Positions 42,050 through 52,894 of a DNA stretch of 64,000 nucleotides are shown here, piece by piece; within the stretch, counting starts at the first letter, position 1, and each line of letters begins with the position of its first letter. The translations under genes and the position numbers were made by a program. Origin of the DNA: Tahibacter harae. GTDB taxonomy: Bacteria; Pseudomonadota; Gammaproteobacteria; Xanthomonadales; Rhodanobacteraceae. The notes below the pieces were generated by a model. It ran no database searches, was not told where the DNA came from, and saw nothing but the letters and a program-made list of their open reading frames with translations. The stretch covers positions 404,574-468,573 of the forward strand of contig NZ_JANFQO010000001.1 of the NCBI RefSeq assembly GCF_024437735.1, read 5' to 3'.

Positions 42050-42703
42050 ATGAACGAGGACACGGCCGACGCAGCCCGCTACGGTGAAGGCTGCGCCGCG
42101 TTCTACGACGAAATCTATCCGCCGCCGGGCAGCCAGGCGCTGCGGATGCTGGTCGGGCTTGCCGCCGGCGGCGCGGTGCTCGAAGCCGGCGTAGGTACGG
42201 GACGCTACGCACTGCCCCTGCTCGCTCACGGACTCCCCGTGCATGGCATCGAGGCGTCGCCCGCGATGCGGCAGCAGCTGCGGCGCAAGCCCGGCGCCGC
42301 GGCGCTAGGCCTTACCGCCGGCGATTTCAGCCGCGTCTCCGCACCCGGCCGCTACACCCTGGTGCTGTGCCTGACCGACACCCTGGCCCTGCTGCCGGAC
42401 CGCTGCAGCCAGCGCGCCGCGCTTGAACGCCTGGCACGCAGCATGGCGCCCGGCGCAAAACTGCTGCTGGAGACCGCCCATGGCAGCTGCGCAGCGCCAG
42501 CAGAAGTGGATATCGAGTTTCTTTCGGCAGCTGGCAAGCGCAGCTACCGTGTCAGCCTGCTGCCGCTGCACCTGGCCGAACTCGATGACTGGACCGCCGG
42601 CTGTGGACTGCGGCTGGCCGCGCGCTGGCGCAACTGGCAGGCGCAGGACTGGAACGGCGAGAACGGGATGGTGCTGTCGCTGTATGTGGCGGCCGGGGAT
42701 TGA
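42050..42703 (+). CDS. Class I SAM-dependent methyltransferase
   Basis: The 217-residue protein has a Rossmann methyltransferase fold. The SAM-binding motif is AVLEAGVGTGRYALPLLA (about residues 43-60), the acidic end of strand two is in VHGIEASPAMRQQL, and TLVLCLTDTLALLP is strand four with LERLARSMAPGAKLLLET after it, typical of the Methyltransf_25/11 group. The substrate is unknown. A short AAGG lies before ATG 42050. The gene stands alone between the typA terminator and the amidohydrolase operon on the other strand. Confidence 0.88.
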   Translation: MNEDTADAARYGEGCAAFYDEIYPPPGSQALRMLVGLAAGGAVLEAGVGTGRYALPLLAHGLPVHGIEASPAMRQQLRRKPGAAALGLTAGDFSRVSAPGRYTLVLCLTDTLALLPDRCSQRAALERLARSMAPGAKLLLETAHGSCAAPAEVDIEFLSAAGKRSYRVSLLPLHLAELDDWTAGCGLRLAARWRNWQAQDWNGENGMVLSLYVAAGD

Positions 42704-42793
42704 GGCGGGACAACAACGCAGCAGCGGCGGGAAAAGCCTTCTCCCCCAGGCGTGTTCACGCGCCTGGGGAAAGGAAGCAAGACATAATCCGCC

Positions 42794-44074
42794 TCAGTTC
42801 CTGGGCTTGCCCTGGTACTTGCCGCGGTATTTCTCGTACAAGCGCGTCTGCTTGTTGGACATATCCACTTCACGGCCTTGTATCCAGGCGCGCTCGACCT
42901 TGGTGAAGTTCTCCAGCGCATCGCCGTCGGCGACAAAAAGCGTCGCGTCCTTGCCTACGTCGAGGGAACCCAGGCGCTGGTCCACGCCGAGGATCTCGGC
43001 CGGACCCAGGGTAATGGCGCGCAGGGCGGCGTCGCGGCCCAGGCCGAAGGCGGCGTAGCTGGCGGCCTGGTACGGGAGGTTGCGCTCGTCGGAGGCGCCA
43101 CCTTCGTTGGCGATGGCCAGGCGCACGCCGGCAGCGGCGAGCTTGCCGGCAGCGGTGTAGACGGAATCGTAGGACTCCCAGCGCCGCTGCGGCAGCTGGT
43201 GCGACGAACCCAGGATCACCGGAATGCCGCGCGCCTTGAGCGTATCGGCGAAGTGCCAGGCGTCCATGCCGCCGACCAGCACCAGGCGCAACTTCTCGCG
43301 CTGGGCCAGGGCCAGGGCCTCGCGGATCTGCACCGCTTCATTGGCGTGCACGAACAGCGGCTGTTTGCCTTCCAGCACCGGCAGCATGGCTTCCCAGCGC
43401 AGGTCCGTCGGCGACTGCGGGTTTTGTTTGCGCGCGGCCTGGTAGCTGCGCGCCTCGCGGAAGGCGGTATCGATCGCGGCGAATTTCCTGCGCGCGGCTT
43501 CGGCCGCCTTCTCCTGCGCCTGGGCCGGCAGCCAGGGCGGCGTGCGCGTGGACGGCCAGGCCAGGTGTACGCCGACGCTGGCGACCAGGCTCATGTCCTC
43601 CCAGGTCCAGCCGTCGAGCTTGACCAGGGCGGACTGGCCGGTGAGCAGACCGTCCTCGCTGGGCCGCGGCACCACATGTACGGTGAGCACGCCGTTGGAG
43701 CGCGCCACCGGCAGCAGTTCGCTGTCGGCGTCGATCGCGACCAGGGCGCGCGCGTTGGGATTGATCGCGCCGGATTCGGCCATGTCGACGGTGGCGCGCA
43801 CCGCGTCCACCTCGGTCAGGCCGAGCAGGCTGTCCGAAGCGATCAGGCCGGGATAGACCTGCTTGCCGTCCAGCGCGATGCGCTGCACGCCGGCGGGCGC
43901 GTCCACGCGGGCGCCGAGGGCGGCGATCTTGCCGTCACGCACCAGGATCTCGCCCTTTTCGATCACGCCGTGGCTGACCGTGTGCAGGTCGGCGCCGCTC
44001 AGCACGAATTCGCCGCCGGCGGCGTTGGCCAGTGTGGAAATCAGCGCAAAAGCCAGAATGGAAAAACGTTTCAT
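42794..44074 (-). CDS. Exported amidohydrolase-like protein lacking the HxH metal motif
   Basis: The 426-residue precursor has a signal peptide (MKRFSILAFALISTLANA) and the amidohydrolase/imidazolonepropionase plan: a small beta-sandwich (ILVRDGKIAALGARVDAP), a TIM barrel and a return strand (GSLDVGKDATLFVADGD). Active members have P-G-x-I-D-x-H-x-H after strand one; here the sequence is VYPGLIASDSLLGL with no histidines, and the usual barrel histidine stretch reads FVHANEAVQI. It is therefore probably catalytically weak or inactive by itself. Its start overlaps the stop of the larger amidohydrolase gene upstream by one base (TGATG), so the two are made together and may form a complex in the periplasm. 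That partnership is inference. Confidence 0.85.
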   Translation of the reverse strand: MKRFSILAFALISTLANAAGGEFVLSGADLHTVSHGVIEKGEILVRDGKIAALGARVDAPAGVQRIALDGKQVYPGLIASDSLLGLTEVDAVRATVDMAESGAINPNARALVAIDADSELLPVARSNGVLTVHVVPRPSEDGLLTGQSALVKLDGWTWEDMSLVASVGVHLAWPSTRTPPWLPAQAQEKAAEAARRKFAAIDTAFREARSYQAARKQNPQSPTDLRWEAMLPVLEGKQPLFVHANEAVQIREALALAQREKLRLVLVGGMDAWHFADTLKARGIPVILGSSHQLPQRRWESYDSVYTAAGKLAAAGVRLAIANEGGASDERNLPYQAASYAAFGLGRDAALRAITLGPAEILGVDQRLGSLDVGKDATLFVADGDALENFTKVERAWIQGREVDMSNKQTRLYEKYRGKYQGKPRN

Positions 44075-47000
44075 CAGTGCGCCTCCTGCGCCGAACAGGT
44101 GTTGACCGGCTCGCTGTTGTGATAAGGGCCGCGCAGATTGGCGTACTGCACTGCTTCGTTGCCATGGACGTGTTCTTCGTTCGGCGCCGCCGGCTTGTCA
44201 TCCTTCTTCTCGCCGTCTTTCTTGTCCTTCCTGGCCAGCGCCTTGATGCGTTCGGGCAGGGCCTTGGCGATGATGCGTTCGCGCGCCTGGTGGATGCGCG
44301 TGCGCTCGGCCAGGTCCTCGTCGCGGTCGAAGTATTTGCGCCCGTCGATCCAGGTCTGTTCCACCCGCGCCAGCGCGGACAGCGGGCTGGCGCTCCAGAT
44401 CACGAAGTCCGCATCTTTGCCGGGCTCCAGCGAGCCGACGCGGTCGGCTACGCGCATCTGCCGGGCAGGATTCAAGGTGACCAGGTTGAGCGCGTCGGTC
44501 TCGCTCATGCCGCCGTATTTCACTGCCTTGGCGGCTTCGGTGTTGAGACGGCGGCCGAGTTCGTCGGAATCGGAATTGAAGCTGGCCACCACGCCCTGGG
44601 ACTGCAGCAGCGCGGCGTTGTACGGGATGGCGTCCTTGACCTCCATCTTGTATGCCCACCAGTCGGAGAAGCCCGAAGCGCCGGCGCCGATCTGGGCCAG
44701 CACATCGGCGACCTTGTAGCCTTCGAGGATGTGCTGGAACACCGGCTGTATCTTGAAGCGCTGGGCGATGCGCGCAAAGGCGAGGATCTCGTCCTGGCGG
44801 TAGCTGTGGATATGCACCACGCGCTTGCCCTGCACCACTTCGGCCAGTGCTTCCAGGCGCAGATCGCGCCGCTGCGGCGCCGCGCCCTTGGCCGGCTTGG
44901 CGAGGTAATCCTGCGCGGCGAGCAGGCTGTCCAGGTCGATCTGCTCCACGCCCATGCGCGTCTGCGGGTAGCGTTGGTTGAACTGCGGTCCCCAGTTGGA
45001 CTGCTTGACGTTCTCGCCCAGGGCGAACTTGATCGACGGCGGCGCGGCGGCGAAGCGCAGGCCGTCCGCATCCTCGCCCCAGCGCAACTTGATGGTCTGC
45101 GACTGGCCGCCGATGGGATTGGCCGAGCCGTGCAGCAGCTGGGCCGCGGTGACGCCGCCGGCGAGCTGGCGGTAGACGGTCATGTCGGTGGGATCCAGCG
45201 CATCGCCGATGCGCACTTCGCTGGTGACGGCGTGAGTGCCTTCGTTGACGCCCTTGGCCACGGCCATGTGCGAGTGGGTGTCGATGATGCCGGGTGCGAC
45301 GTGCTTGCCGCGGGCGTCGATCTCGATGGCGCCGGCGGGTGCTTTCAGGCCCTTGCCCACGGCAACGATGCGGCCATCGGCGACGGCGAGGTCGGCGTCT
45401 TCCAGCTTGCCCTGGCCGGACTGGGTCCAGATGGTAGCGTGCCGCACTATCACATTCTGTACTTTGGGCGGCGCGGCGCGGCCGAATTCGCCGGCCGGGA
45501 AGCGCGCCTCGTCCGACGGCAGCGCCGGCACGCCCGGCGGCTTGGCCGGCGCGCGCGGCTTGGGCGCCGTCTGCGTCGCGCTGAGGCGGAATTCGCGCGT
45601 GCCGTCGATCAGGCCGCGGCCTTCGGCGCTGCCGCCGTCGAGCTGCAGACTGACCGGGAAGCGCTCCGTGCGCTGGCCCAGCAGGCTGCCGGCCGGATAC
45701 AAGGTCAGGCGGCGGTTGTCGAGCACGACGGGGAAGCTCTGGTCGCCGGCCTTGGCCAGCAGCTCGTTGAGTTCACCGCTGATTTCCAGCGTGGCCGGGC
45801 CCTGCACGCCGCTCCACTGCAGGTTCCAGCTGCCGCGCGGATCGGGCGCGGCCGCATCGGCGAGCACGTAGCGCCGGCCGTCGATCCAGGATTCGTAGAT
45901 GCGCGCCTTGTCGGAGCGGAACAGGTCGGCGTCGGCAACCACCAACTGGGCGGCACGGCCCGGCTCCAGGCTGCCCAGGCGCTGACCCAGGCCCAGCAGC
46001 GCGGCCGGCTGCACGGTGAGCGCCGCCAGTGCGTACTGCTCATCCAGACCGCTGCTCACGGCCTTGCGCAGGTTGGCCCAGAACTGTTCCTCGGGCTTTT
46101 TCAGGCCGGTCGCGGTGAAGGCGAAGGGAATGCCGGATTCGGCCAGGCGGCGCGCATTGAACGGCGCCCATTCCCAGGATTCCAGGTCGGCCAGCGACAG
46201 CTCCAGCGCGCGCTCGGGATCTTCCACCGCGGGCGCTTCGGGGAAATTCAGCGGCACGATCACCGGCACCGCGGCCGCCTTGATGCGGGCCAGGTCGCGG
46301 TATTCGCGGCCGTTGCCGGCCAGCACCAGTTTGAGACCGAATTCCTGCGCCAGCGCGAAGACGCGGGCGTAGTCCAGTTCATCCTCGGCGCTGAAGACCA
46401 CCGGCTGGCGCCCGGCCAGGCTGTCCTGCAGCGCATCCAGGGCGAGGTTGGCCTCGGCCCGCGGCGGATTGGACTGGCGCTGGGCCCATGCCTGGTAATC
46501 GCGCTGCCAGATCGCGTCGTACCAGGTCTGGCGCACCAGCGCGACCGCGCCCATCAGCGACGAGGGATATTCGGCGGACGGGAACTTGCTCATCTCGAAG
46601 GCAAGATGCTGCGCCACGCGCGGCTTGAGCAGCACCTCGTTGAGGCGGATGGAATCGCCGAGCGTAACCAGGGCACTCTGGCCGCGGAACACGCCTTTGT
46701 CCGGCGCACTGAGCACACTGGTGAAGCCGAGCCTGCGCAGGGTCTCGGCCTTTTTCGGATCCGGCTTGAGCGTGCGCGAGACATCGCGCTCGGGCCGCAC
46801 CTTGCTGCTCCAGTGGCGCGCGCCCTGCTGCGGCGCCGGCGTATAGGGCGCCGCTGCGGGCGGCGCGGCGCTGGCCGGTGCGGGCTCGCTGCTCTGGGCG
46901 TATTCGCTGTTGGCGTCGATGAAGCCGGCGAATACGGTCTTGCCGCCGAGGTCGATCGCCAGCGCGCCGGCAGGGATCTCGCCGCCGGCCTTGGCCGAGA

Positions 47001-47226
47001 CGATCACGCCGTCGCGCATGACCAGGGTGCCGTTCTCGATCACCTGCCCCGGCTTCACCACCAGGCGCGCCTGGGTCAGCGCGATGAAACCCGGTGTGTT
47101 GTCGCGCAGGCCTTCCACCGGATTCGCATTCGGCAGCTGCACCGCCGCCGCCATTCCGGCTGCCGTGGCGCAGGCCAGTCCAGCCAATACGCCCCAAAGA
47201 CGCTTGCGCGCCGTCGCCATGCCCAT
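44074..47226 (-). CDS. Exported two-module amidohydrolase, only the second module with metal ligands
   Basis: The 1050-residue precursor has a signal peptide (VLAGLACATAAGMAAA) and two amidohydrolase modules in tandem. Module one (about 45-470) reads VFAGFIDANSEYAQS where the HxH motif should be and lacks it. Module two (about 590-1000) has the motif as His651-Ser-His653 (GIIDTHSHMAVAKG) and a further histidine block HIHSYRQDEI, with SFNSDSDEL at the place of the metal-binding aspartate. The family hydrolyses amide or peptide-like bonds; secreted relatives cleave dipeptides or small cyclic amides. A related single-module gene follows with one-base overlap. The three modules look like serial duplications with loss of the metal site in two. 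Confidence 0.88.
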   Translation of the reverse strand: MGMATARKRLWGVLAGLACATAAGMAAAVQLPNANPVEGLRDNTPGFIALTQARLVVKPGQVIENGTLVMRDGVIVSAKAGGEIPAGALAIDLGGKTVFAGFIDANSEYAQSSEPAPASAAPPAAAPYTPAPQQGARHWSSKVRPERDVSRTLKPDPKKAETLRRLGFTSVLSAPDKGVFRGQSALVTLGDSIRLNEVLLKPRVAQHLAFEMSKFPSAEYPSSLMGAVALVRQTWYDAIWQRDYQAWAQRQSNPPRAEANLALDALQDSLAGRQPVVFSAEDELDYARVFALAQEFGLKLVLAGNGREYRDLARIKAAAVPVIVPLNFPEAPAVEDPERALELSLADLESWEWAPFNARRLAESGIPFAFTATGLKKPEEQFWANLRKAVSSGLDEQYALAALTVQPAALLGLGQRLGSLEPGRAAQLVVADADLFRSDKARIYESWIDGRRYVLADAAAPDPRGSWNLQWSGVQGPATLEISGELNELLAKAGDQSFPVVLDNRRLTLYPAGSLLGQRTERFPVSLQLDGGSAEGRGLIDGTREFRLSATQTAPKPRAPAKPPGVPALPSDEARFPAGEFGRAAPPKVQNVIVRHATIWTQSGQGKLEDADLAVADGRIVAVGKGLKAPAGAIEIDARGKHVAPGIIDTHSHMAVAKGVNEGTHAVTSEVRIGDALDPTDMTVYRQLAGGVTAAQLLHGSANPIGGQSQTIKLRWGEDADGLRFAAAPPSIKFALGENVKQSNWGPQFNQRYPQTRMGVEQIDLDSLLAAQDYLAKPAKGAAPQRRDLRLEALAEVVQGKRVVHIHSYRQDEILAFARIAQRFKIQPVFQHILEGYKVADVLAQIGAGASGFSDWWAYKMEVKDAIPYNAALLQSQGVVASFNSDSDELGRRLNTEAAKAVKYGGMSETDALNLVTLNPARQMRVADRVGSLEPGKDADFVIWSASPLSALARVEQTWIDGRKYFDRDEDLAERTRIHQARERIIAKALPERIKALARKDKKDGEKKDDKPAAPNEEHVHGNEAVQYANLRGPYHNSEPVNTCSAQEAH

Positions 47227-47308
47227 GTCATCCCCATGCTGGTTGGCAAAAAGGCAGCATAGCGGCGGGGCGTGGGTTGCGAGACAGGACGAAAGTCATG
47301 GTAGCGCC

Positions 47309-47602
47309 GGAATTGGGATTCGGGATTTGCAACGGCGAGGGCCGGCACGAGTGAAGCGGCGCGCCTTCGCGTAGCGGAGATGGGAAGGCGCCGGCTGCTG
47401 CTGGTGCGATGTGGACGCCAGCCTGCACGAAGCGATGCACGCGACAGCAGATTCCCGCGGCGGGAAATCCAAAAAAAAAGCGCGCCGGGAAGGCGCGCTT
47501 TTCTCAATTCCCGAACATCCGGTTTCAGCTTCCACGAATCCCGATTCGCCGATCCCGGATCCTGGCCTTTGCGGATCCCGAATTCCGACTAACCAATCCC
47601 GG
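47309..47602. repeat. Inverted pair of GGGATTCGGGATT repeats around the aroG terminator
   Basis: The left copy (47309-47330) reads GGAATTGGGATTCGGGATTT. The right copy (47534-47602) reads GAATCCCGATTCGCCGATCC and continues through GATCCCGAATTCCG to CCAATCCCGGG in the opposite orientation. Between them lies the terminator at 47471. The space 47227-47616 has no supported gene. Confidence 0.7.
47471..47503 (-). terminator. Rho-independent terminator of the DAHP synthase gene
   Basis: AAAAGCGCGCC (47476-47486) pairs with GGCGCGCTTTT (47492-47502) around GGGAA. On the minus strand the stem is followed by nine T, 115 bases after the stop of the DAHP synthase gene. Confidence 0.93.
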
Positions 47603-47616
47603 GCAGCTTTTCGGCC

Positions 47617-49020
<1,404 letters not shown>

Positions 49021-49112
49021 GACACGGGCCTTGCTGCAATGCGGAAAATGATCTTGCCACAGCGCCGCCGCGACGCAAGCGCATGAGCGCCGGCGCCGCG
49101 ACTTATGGCGAA

Positions 49113-49640
49113 TTACCGTGAGCTGGCATACGGACGCGGCGGCTTGCGCCAGGCGGCAGCCAGGGCGAAAACGGTCAGGCCGACGAACCAGACCAGGCAC
49201 CAGGCCGGCATGTTCAGGCCGAGGAAGGTCCAGTCGACCTTGGCGCATTCACCGGAGCCGGTCAGCACCATCTGCAGGGTCTTGGACAGGGGAAATGCTT
49301 CGAGCATGTAGCCCAGGCCGGGGCCGCAGTCCGGCACCTTGTCCGGAGGCAGTGTGGTCAGCCACACATGCCGGCCGGCAATGGCCGCGCCGATGATGCC
49401 CGGAATCGCGACGAGGATTGCGTAGTATTTGCGCCCCCCACTGCGCGGACCATGGATAGCGCCGAGCAGGAAGAACACCCCCATGGCGAAGAACGCGACG
49501 CGCTGCAGTATGCACAGCGGGCAAGGATCCTTGCCGAGCTGGTACTGGGCGAACAGCGCATAGCCGAGCAGTGCGGCAGTACACAGCGCACCGAACAGGT
49601 ACTGGGCGCGGAACGACCAGGAGAACGGATTCAGTTTCAT
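49113..49640 (-). CDS. dsbB: Disulfide bond formation protein B
   Basis: The 175-residue inner-membrane protein has four helices and both redox-active cysteine pairs: PCPLC in the first periplasmic loop (GKDPCPLCILQRVAF) and two separate cysteines in the second loop (DCGPGLGY and GSGECAKVDW). It reoxidises DsbA and passes electrons to quinones. The arginine after the CPLC block, which contacts quinone, is kept. It begins at ATG 49640 and lies 92 bases downstream of nothing related; no dsbA gene is adjacent. Confidence 0.95.
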   Translation of the reverse strand: MKLNPFSWSFRAQYLFGALCTAALLGYALFAQYQLGKDPCPLCILQRVAFFAMGVFFLLGAIHGPRSGGRKYYAILVAIPGIIGAAIAGRHVWLTTLPPDKVPDCGPGLGYMLEAFPLSKTLQMVLTGSGECAKVDWTFLGLNMPAWCLVWFVGLTVFALAAAWRKPPRPYASSR

Positions 49641-49869
49641 GGGGCGAAGTCACTCCAACGGTCGGGACAGAGGGCCGGAATACGCGAGTATCGGCCCCAG
49701 CGCTGATGGACCGCCAGCCCCGCGCGAAAGTGCCGCGGCTGCGACGCATTGCCGCGCAACCGCGCTGGATGGCGCGCCGGCGTATGCGGGGCGCCGGAAC
49801 GAGGCGGAATCTTCTCGCCGCCACTGCCGCCGGGCGGTGCCCACAAACGCATTGCCGCGGCAGAAACGA

Positions 49870-49901
49870 CAAAGCCCGGACCGTCGCCGGCCCGGGCTTT
49901 G
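49870..49901 (-). terminator. Terminator of the alpha ribosomal operon
   Basis: CAAAGCCCGG (49870-49879) and CCGGGCTTTG (49892-49901) pair over ten bases with an internal GC-rich loop. On the minus strand it follows rplQ by 24 bases, and a T-rich stretch (TTTGTCGTTT) comes after it. The remainder of 49641-49924 carries nothing recognisable. Confidence 0.8.
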
Positions 49902-49924
49902 CGATCAACAGTGATGCAGCGCGA

Positions 49925-50308
49925 TTACTCGGCCGATTCGGCGCTCACGACCGGACGGTCGACGAGTTCGACATAGGCCATCGGCGCGTTGTCGCCGGCG
50001 CGGAAACCGCACTTGAGGATGCGCAGGTAGCCGCCCTTGCGCTCGCGGTAACGCGGGCCCAGGTCGACGAACAGCTTGCCCACCGCGACCTTGTCACGCA
50101 GACGCGCGAAGGCCAGGCGGCGATTGGCGACGCCGTCGGTCTTGGCCAGCGTGATCAGCGGCTCGGCCACGCGACGCAGTTCCTTGGCCTTGGGCAGGGT
50201 GGTCTTGATCAGCTCGTGCTTGAACAGCGACGAAGCCATGTTCTTGAACATCGCTTCGCGGTGGCTGCTGGTCCGGTTGAGCTTGCGGCCCGATTTCATG
50301 TGACGCAT
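49925..50308 (-). CDS. rplQ: 50S ribosomal protein L17
   Basis: The 127-residue protein opens with [20 protein letters not shown], the diagnostic L17 N-terminus, and contains [19 protein letters not shown]. It sits near the exit of the peptide tunnel in the large subunit. It is the last gene of the alpha operon, 29 bases after rpoA, and is followed by the operon terminator. Confidence 0.98.
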   Translation of the reverse strand: MRHMKSGRKLNRTSSHREAMFKNMASSLFKHELIKTTLPKAKELRRVAEPLITLAKTDGVANRRLAFARLRDKVAVGKLFVDLGPRYRERKGGYLRILKCGFRAGDNAPMAYVELVDRPVVSAESAE

Positions 50309-50337
50309 GGTGTGTTTCCTTCGTGATCCGCAGCGGA

Positions 50338-51333
50338 TCAGCCCATCATGCCGTGGGTCAGACCCATCGGCGGCCAGTTCTCTAGCTTCATGCCGAGCGA
50401 CAAGCCACGCGCACCCAGCACGTCCTTGATCTCGGTGAGCGACTTCTTGCCCAGGTTCGGCGTCTTGAGCAGCTCGACTTCCGTCTTCTGCACCAGGTCG
50501 CCGATGTAGTAGATGCTCTCGGCCTTGAGGCAGTTGGCCGAACGCACGGTCAGTTCCAGATCGTCGATCGGGCGCAGCAGGAGCGGATCGACTCCGCCCT
50601 TCTCCGCCTTGGTGTCGGCGCTTTCACGGCGGGTGAAGTCGCCGAACACCGAGAGCTGGTCCTGCACGATCTCGGCGGCCTTGCGCACGGCATCTTCGGC
50701 GTCGATGGTGCCGTTGGTCTCGACATCGAGCACCAGCTTGTCCAGGTCGGTACGCTGTTCGACGCGGGCGGCGTCGACTTCGTACGCCACGCGGCGCACC
50801 GGGCAGAACGAGGCGTCCAGCTGCAGACGGCCGATCGGACGGGTCTCTTCTTCCGGCAGACGACGCGCGGTGGCCGGCTGGTAGCCGACGCCGCGGACGA
50901 TCTTCAGCCGCATGTTGAGCGCGATGTCCTTGGTCAGGTGGCAGATCACGTGGTCGGGATTCACGATCTCGACGTTGTGATCGACCTTGATGTCGCCAGC
51001 GGTGACCACGCCCTTGCCCTTGCGCGACAGGCTGAGGGTAGCCTCATCCTGGCCGTGCATGCGGATGGCGACGTCCTTCAGGTTGAGCAGGACTTCGATC
51101 ACGTCCTCCTGCAGACCTTCCAGCGTGGTGTACTCGTGCAGCACGCCATCGATCTCTACTTCCGTGATGGCTGCGCCCGGAATGGACGACAGCAGCACGC
51201 GGCGCAGAGCGTTGCCGAGCGTGTGGCCGAAACCGCGCTCCAGCGGCTCGACGATCACCTTGGCGCGATTGGCGCCGACGCGCTCCACGCCAATGCCGCG
51301 GGCGCGCAAAACGGTGGTAGACGAATGGGCCAT
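50338..51333 (-). CDS. rpoA: RNA polymerase alpha subunit
   Basis: The 331-residue subunit has the assembly domain at about 1-235 ([20 protein letters not shown], the dimer region) and the C-terminal domain at about 250-315. In the latter, [13 protein letters not shown] keeps the residues used in E. coli for UP-element and activator contact (Arg265 region). The two domains are joined by a linker containing [17 protein letters not shown]. It lies between rpsD and rplQ as usual. Confidence 0.99.
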   Translation of the reverse strand: MAHSSTTVLRARGIGVERVGANRAKVIVEPLERGFGHTLGNALRRVLLSSIPGAAITEVEIDGVLHEYTTLEGLQEDVIEVLLNLKDVAIRMHGQDEATLSLSRKGKGVVTAGDIKVDHNVEIVNPDHVICHLTKDIALNMRLKIVRGVGYQPATARRLPEEETRPIGRLQLDASFCPVRRVAYEVDAARVEQRTDLDKLVLDVETNGTIDAEDAVRKAAEIVQDQLSVFGDFTRRESADTKAEKGGVDPLLLRPIDDLELTVRSANCLKAESIYYIGDLVQKTEVELLKTPNLGKKSLTEIKDVLGARGLSLGMKLENWPPMGLTHGMMG

Positions 51334-51351
51334 GTACCCGACTCTCCAGGA

Positions 51352-51978
<627 letters not shown>

Positions 51979-51989
51979 GTCGGAGCTCC

Positions 51990-52382
51990 TTACACGCGGC
52001 GACGCTTGGGCGGACGGCAGCCGTTATGCGGAATCGGCGTGACGTCGATGATGTTGGTGACCTTGTAGCCGAGCGCATTGAGCGAGCGGACGGCGGACTC
52101 ACGGCCCGGGCCCGGGCCCTTGATGCGCACTTCCAGGGTCTTCAGACCGTAGTCCAGCGCGGCGCGGCCGGCCTTTTCGGCGGCGACCTGGGCGGCGAAC
52201 GGGGTCGATTTGCGCGAGCCGCGGAAGCCGGCGCCACCGGAGGTCGCCCAGGACAGTGCATTGCCCTGGCGGTCGGTGATGGTGATGACGGTGTTGTTGA
52301 AGGAGGCCTGCACGTGGACGATGCCGTCCGTAACGACGCGCTTGATCTTCTTCTTGGTCTTGGCAGCTGCCGGCTTATTCAT
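51990..52382 (-). CDS. rpsK: 30S ribosomal protein S11
   Basis: The 130-residue protein shows [19 protein letters not shown] and [20 protein letters not shown], then the basic C-terminal [18 protein letters not shown], all diagnostic of S11. It lines the platform of the small subunit near the mRNA exit. It follows rpsM by 18 bases within the alpha operon. Confidence 0.98.
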   Translation of the reverse strand: MNKPAAAKTKKKIKRVVTDGIVHVQASFNNTVITITDRQGNALSWATSGGAGFRGSRKSTPFAAQVAAEKAGRAALDYGLKTLEVRIKGPGPGRESAVRSLNALGYKVTNIIDVTPIPHNGCRPPKRRRV

Positions 52383-52400
52383 GAGTTCTGTCCGAATCCA

Positions 52401-52757
52401 TTACTTCTTGATCGCGCGCCGCGGACCCTTGCGGGTGCGAGCGTTGGTGCGGGTACGCTGGCCGCGCACCGGCAGACCGCGACGATGGCGCAGGCCGCGG
52501 TAGCAGCCCAGGTCGATCAGGCGCTTGATGCTCATGCCCACTTCGCGGCGAAGATCGCCCTCGACCGTGAACTTGGCGATCTCATGGCGCAGCTTTTCGA
52601 CTTCCGCCTCGGTCAGGTCCTTGATCTTGCTGGTCGATTTGACGCCGGCAAGCTCGCAAACTTTCTTCGACCGGGAGCGGCCGATACCGTAAATACTCTG
52701 CAAACCGACCCACACATGCTTGTGGACCGGCAGGTTGACACCTGCAATGCGCGCCAT
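52401..52757 (-). CDS. rpsM: 30S ribosomal protein S13
   Basis: The 118-residue protein begins [20 protein letters not shown] and has the [20 protein letters not shown] tail that contacts the P-site tRNA. It is the first gene of the alpha operon. A sigma70-type promoter lies just upstream at 52800-52828, giving a leader of about 36 bases. No rpmJ gene is found between it and secY. Confidence 0.98.
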   Translation of the reverse strand: MARIAGVNLPVHKHVWVGLQSIYGIGRSRSKKVCELAGVKSTSKIKDLTEAEVEKLRHEIAKFTVEGDLRREVGMSIKRLIDLGCYRGLRHRRGLPVRGQRTRTNARTRKGPRRAIKK

Positions 52758-52799
52758 GTAAATCTCTCCGAAACGGGCTTAAAGCGCAGTGAACTGAAA

Positions 52800-52828
52800 A
52801 TTGTACCCTGGTTCGCGGGATTTGACAA
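52800..52828 (-). promoter_or_regulatory. Sigma70-type promoter of the alpha operon, with palindrome over the -35 box
   Basis: On the minus strand TTGTCA (52828-52823) and TACAAT (52805-52800) are separated by exactly 17 bases; each hexamer matches the consensus at five of six positions. A perfect palindrome GCGGGATTT-GAC-AAATCCCGC (52815-52835) is centred on the -35 box and could be an operator. Confidence 0.78.
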
Positions 52829-52894
52829 ATCCCGCCACGGAGCAAGCTCCGAGGTAACTCCTGTACCCCGTCCTGTGCGGGGGAACCGCGCGGC

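Noticed and set aside
44032..47262. Plus-strand open frame of 1076 codons opposite the two-module amidohydrolase
   Set aside because: Antisense shadow; the minus strand has clear domains, signal peptide and coupling to the next gene.
52815..52835. Terminator at the end of the spc operon
   Set aside because: The stem has no T-tract on the minus strand and coincides with the -35 box of a good promoter, so an operator is more likely.
52758..52894. rpmJ (L36) between secY and rpsM, as in E. coli
   Set aside because: No frame encodes the short Cys- and Lys-rich L36 sequence; the space holds a promoter and hairpins.
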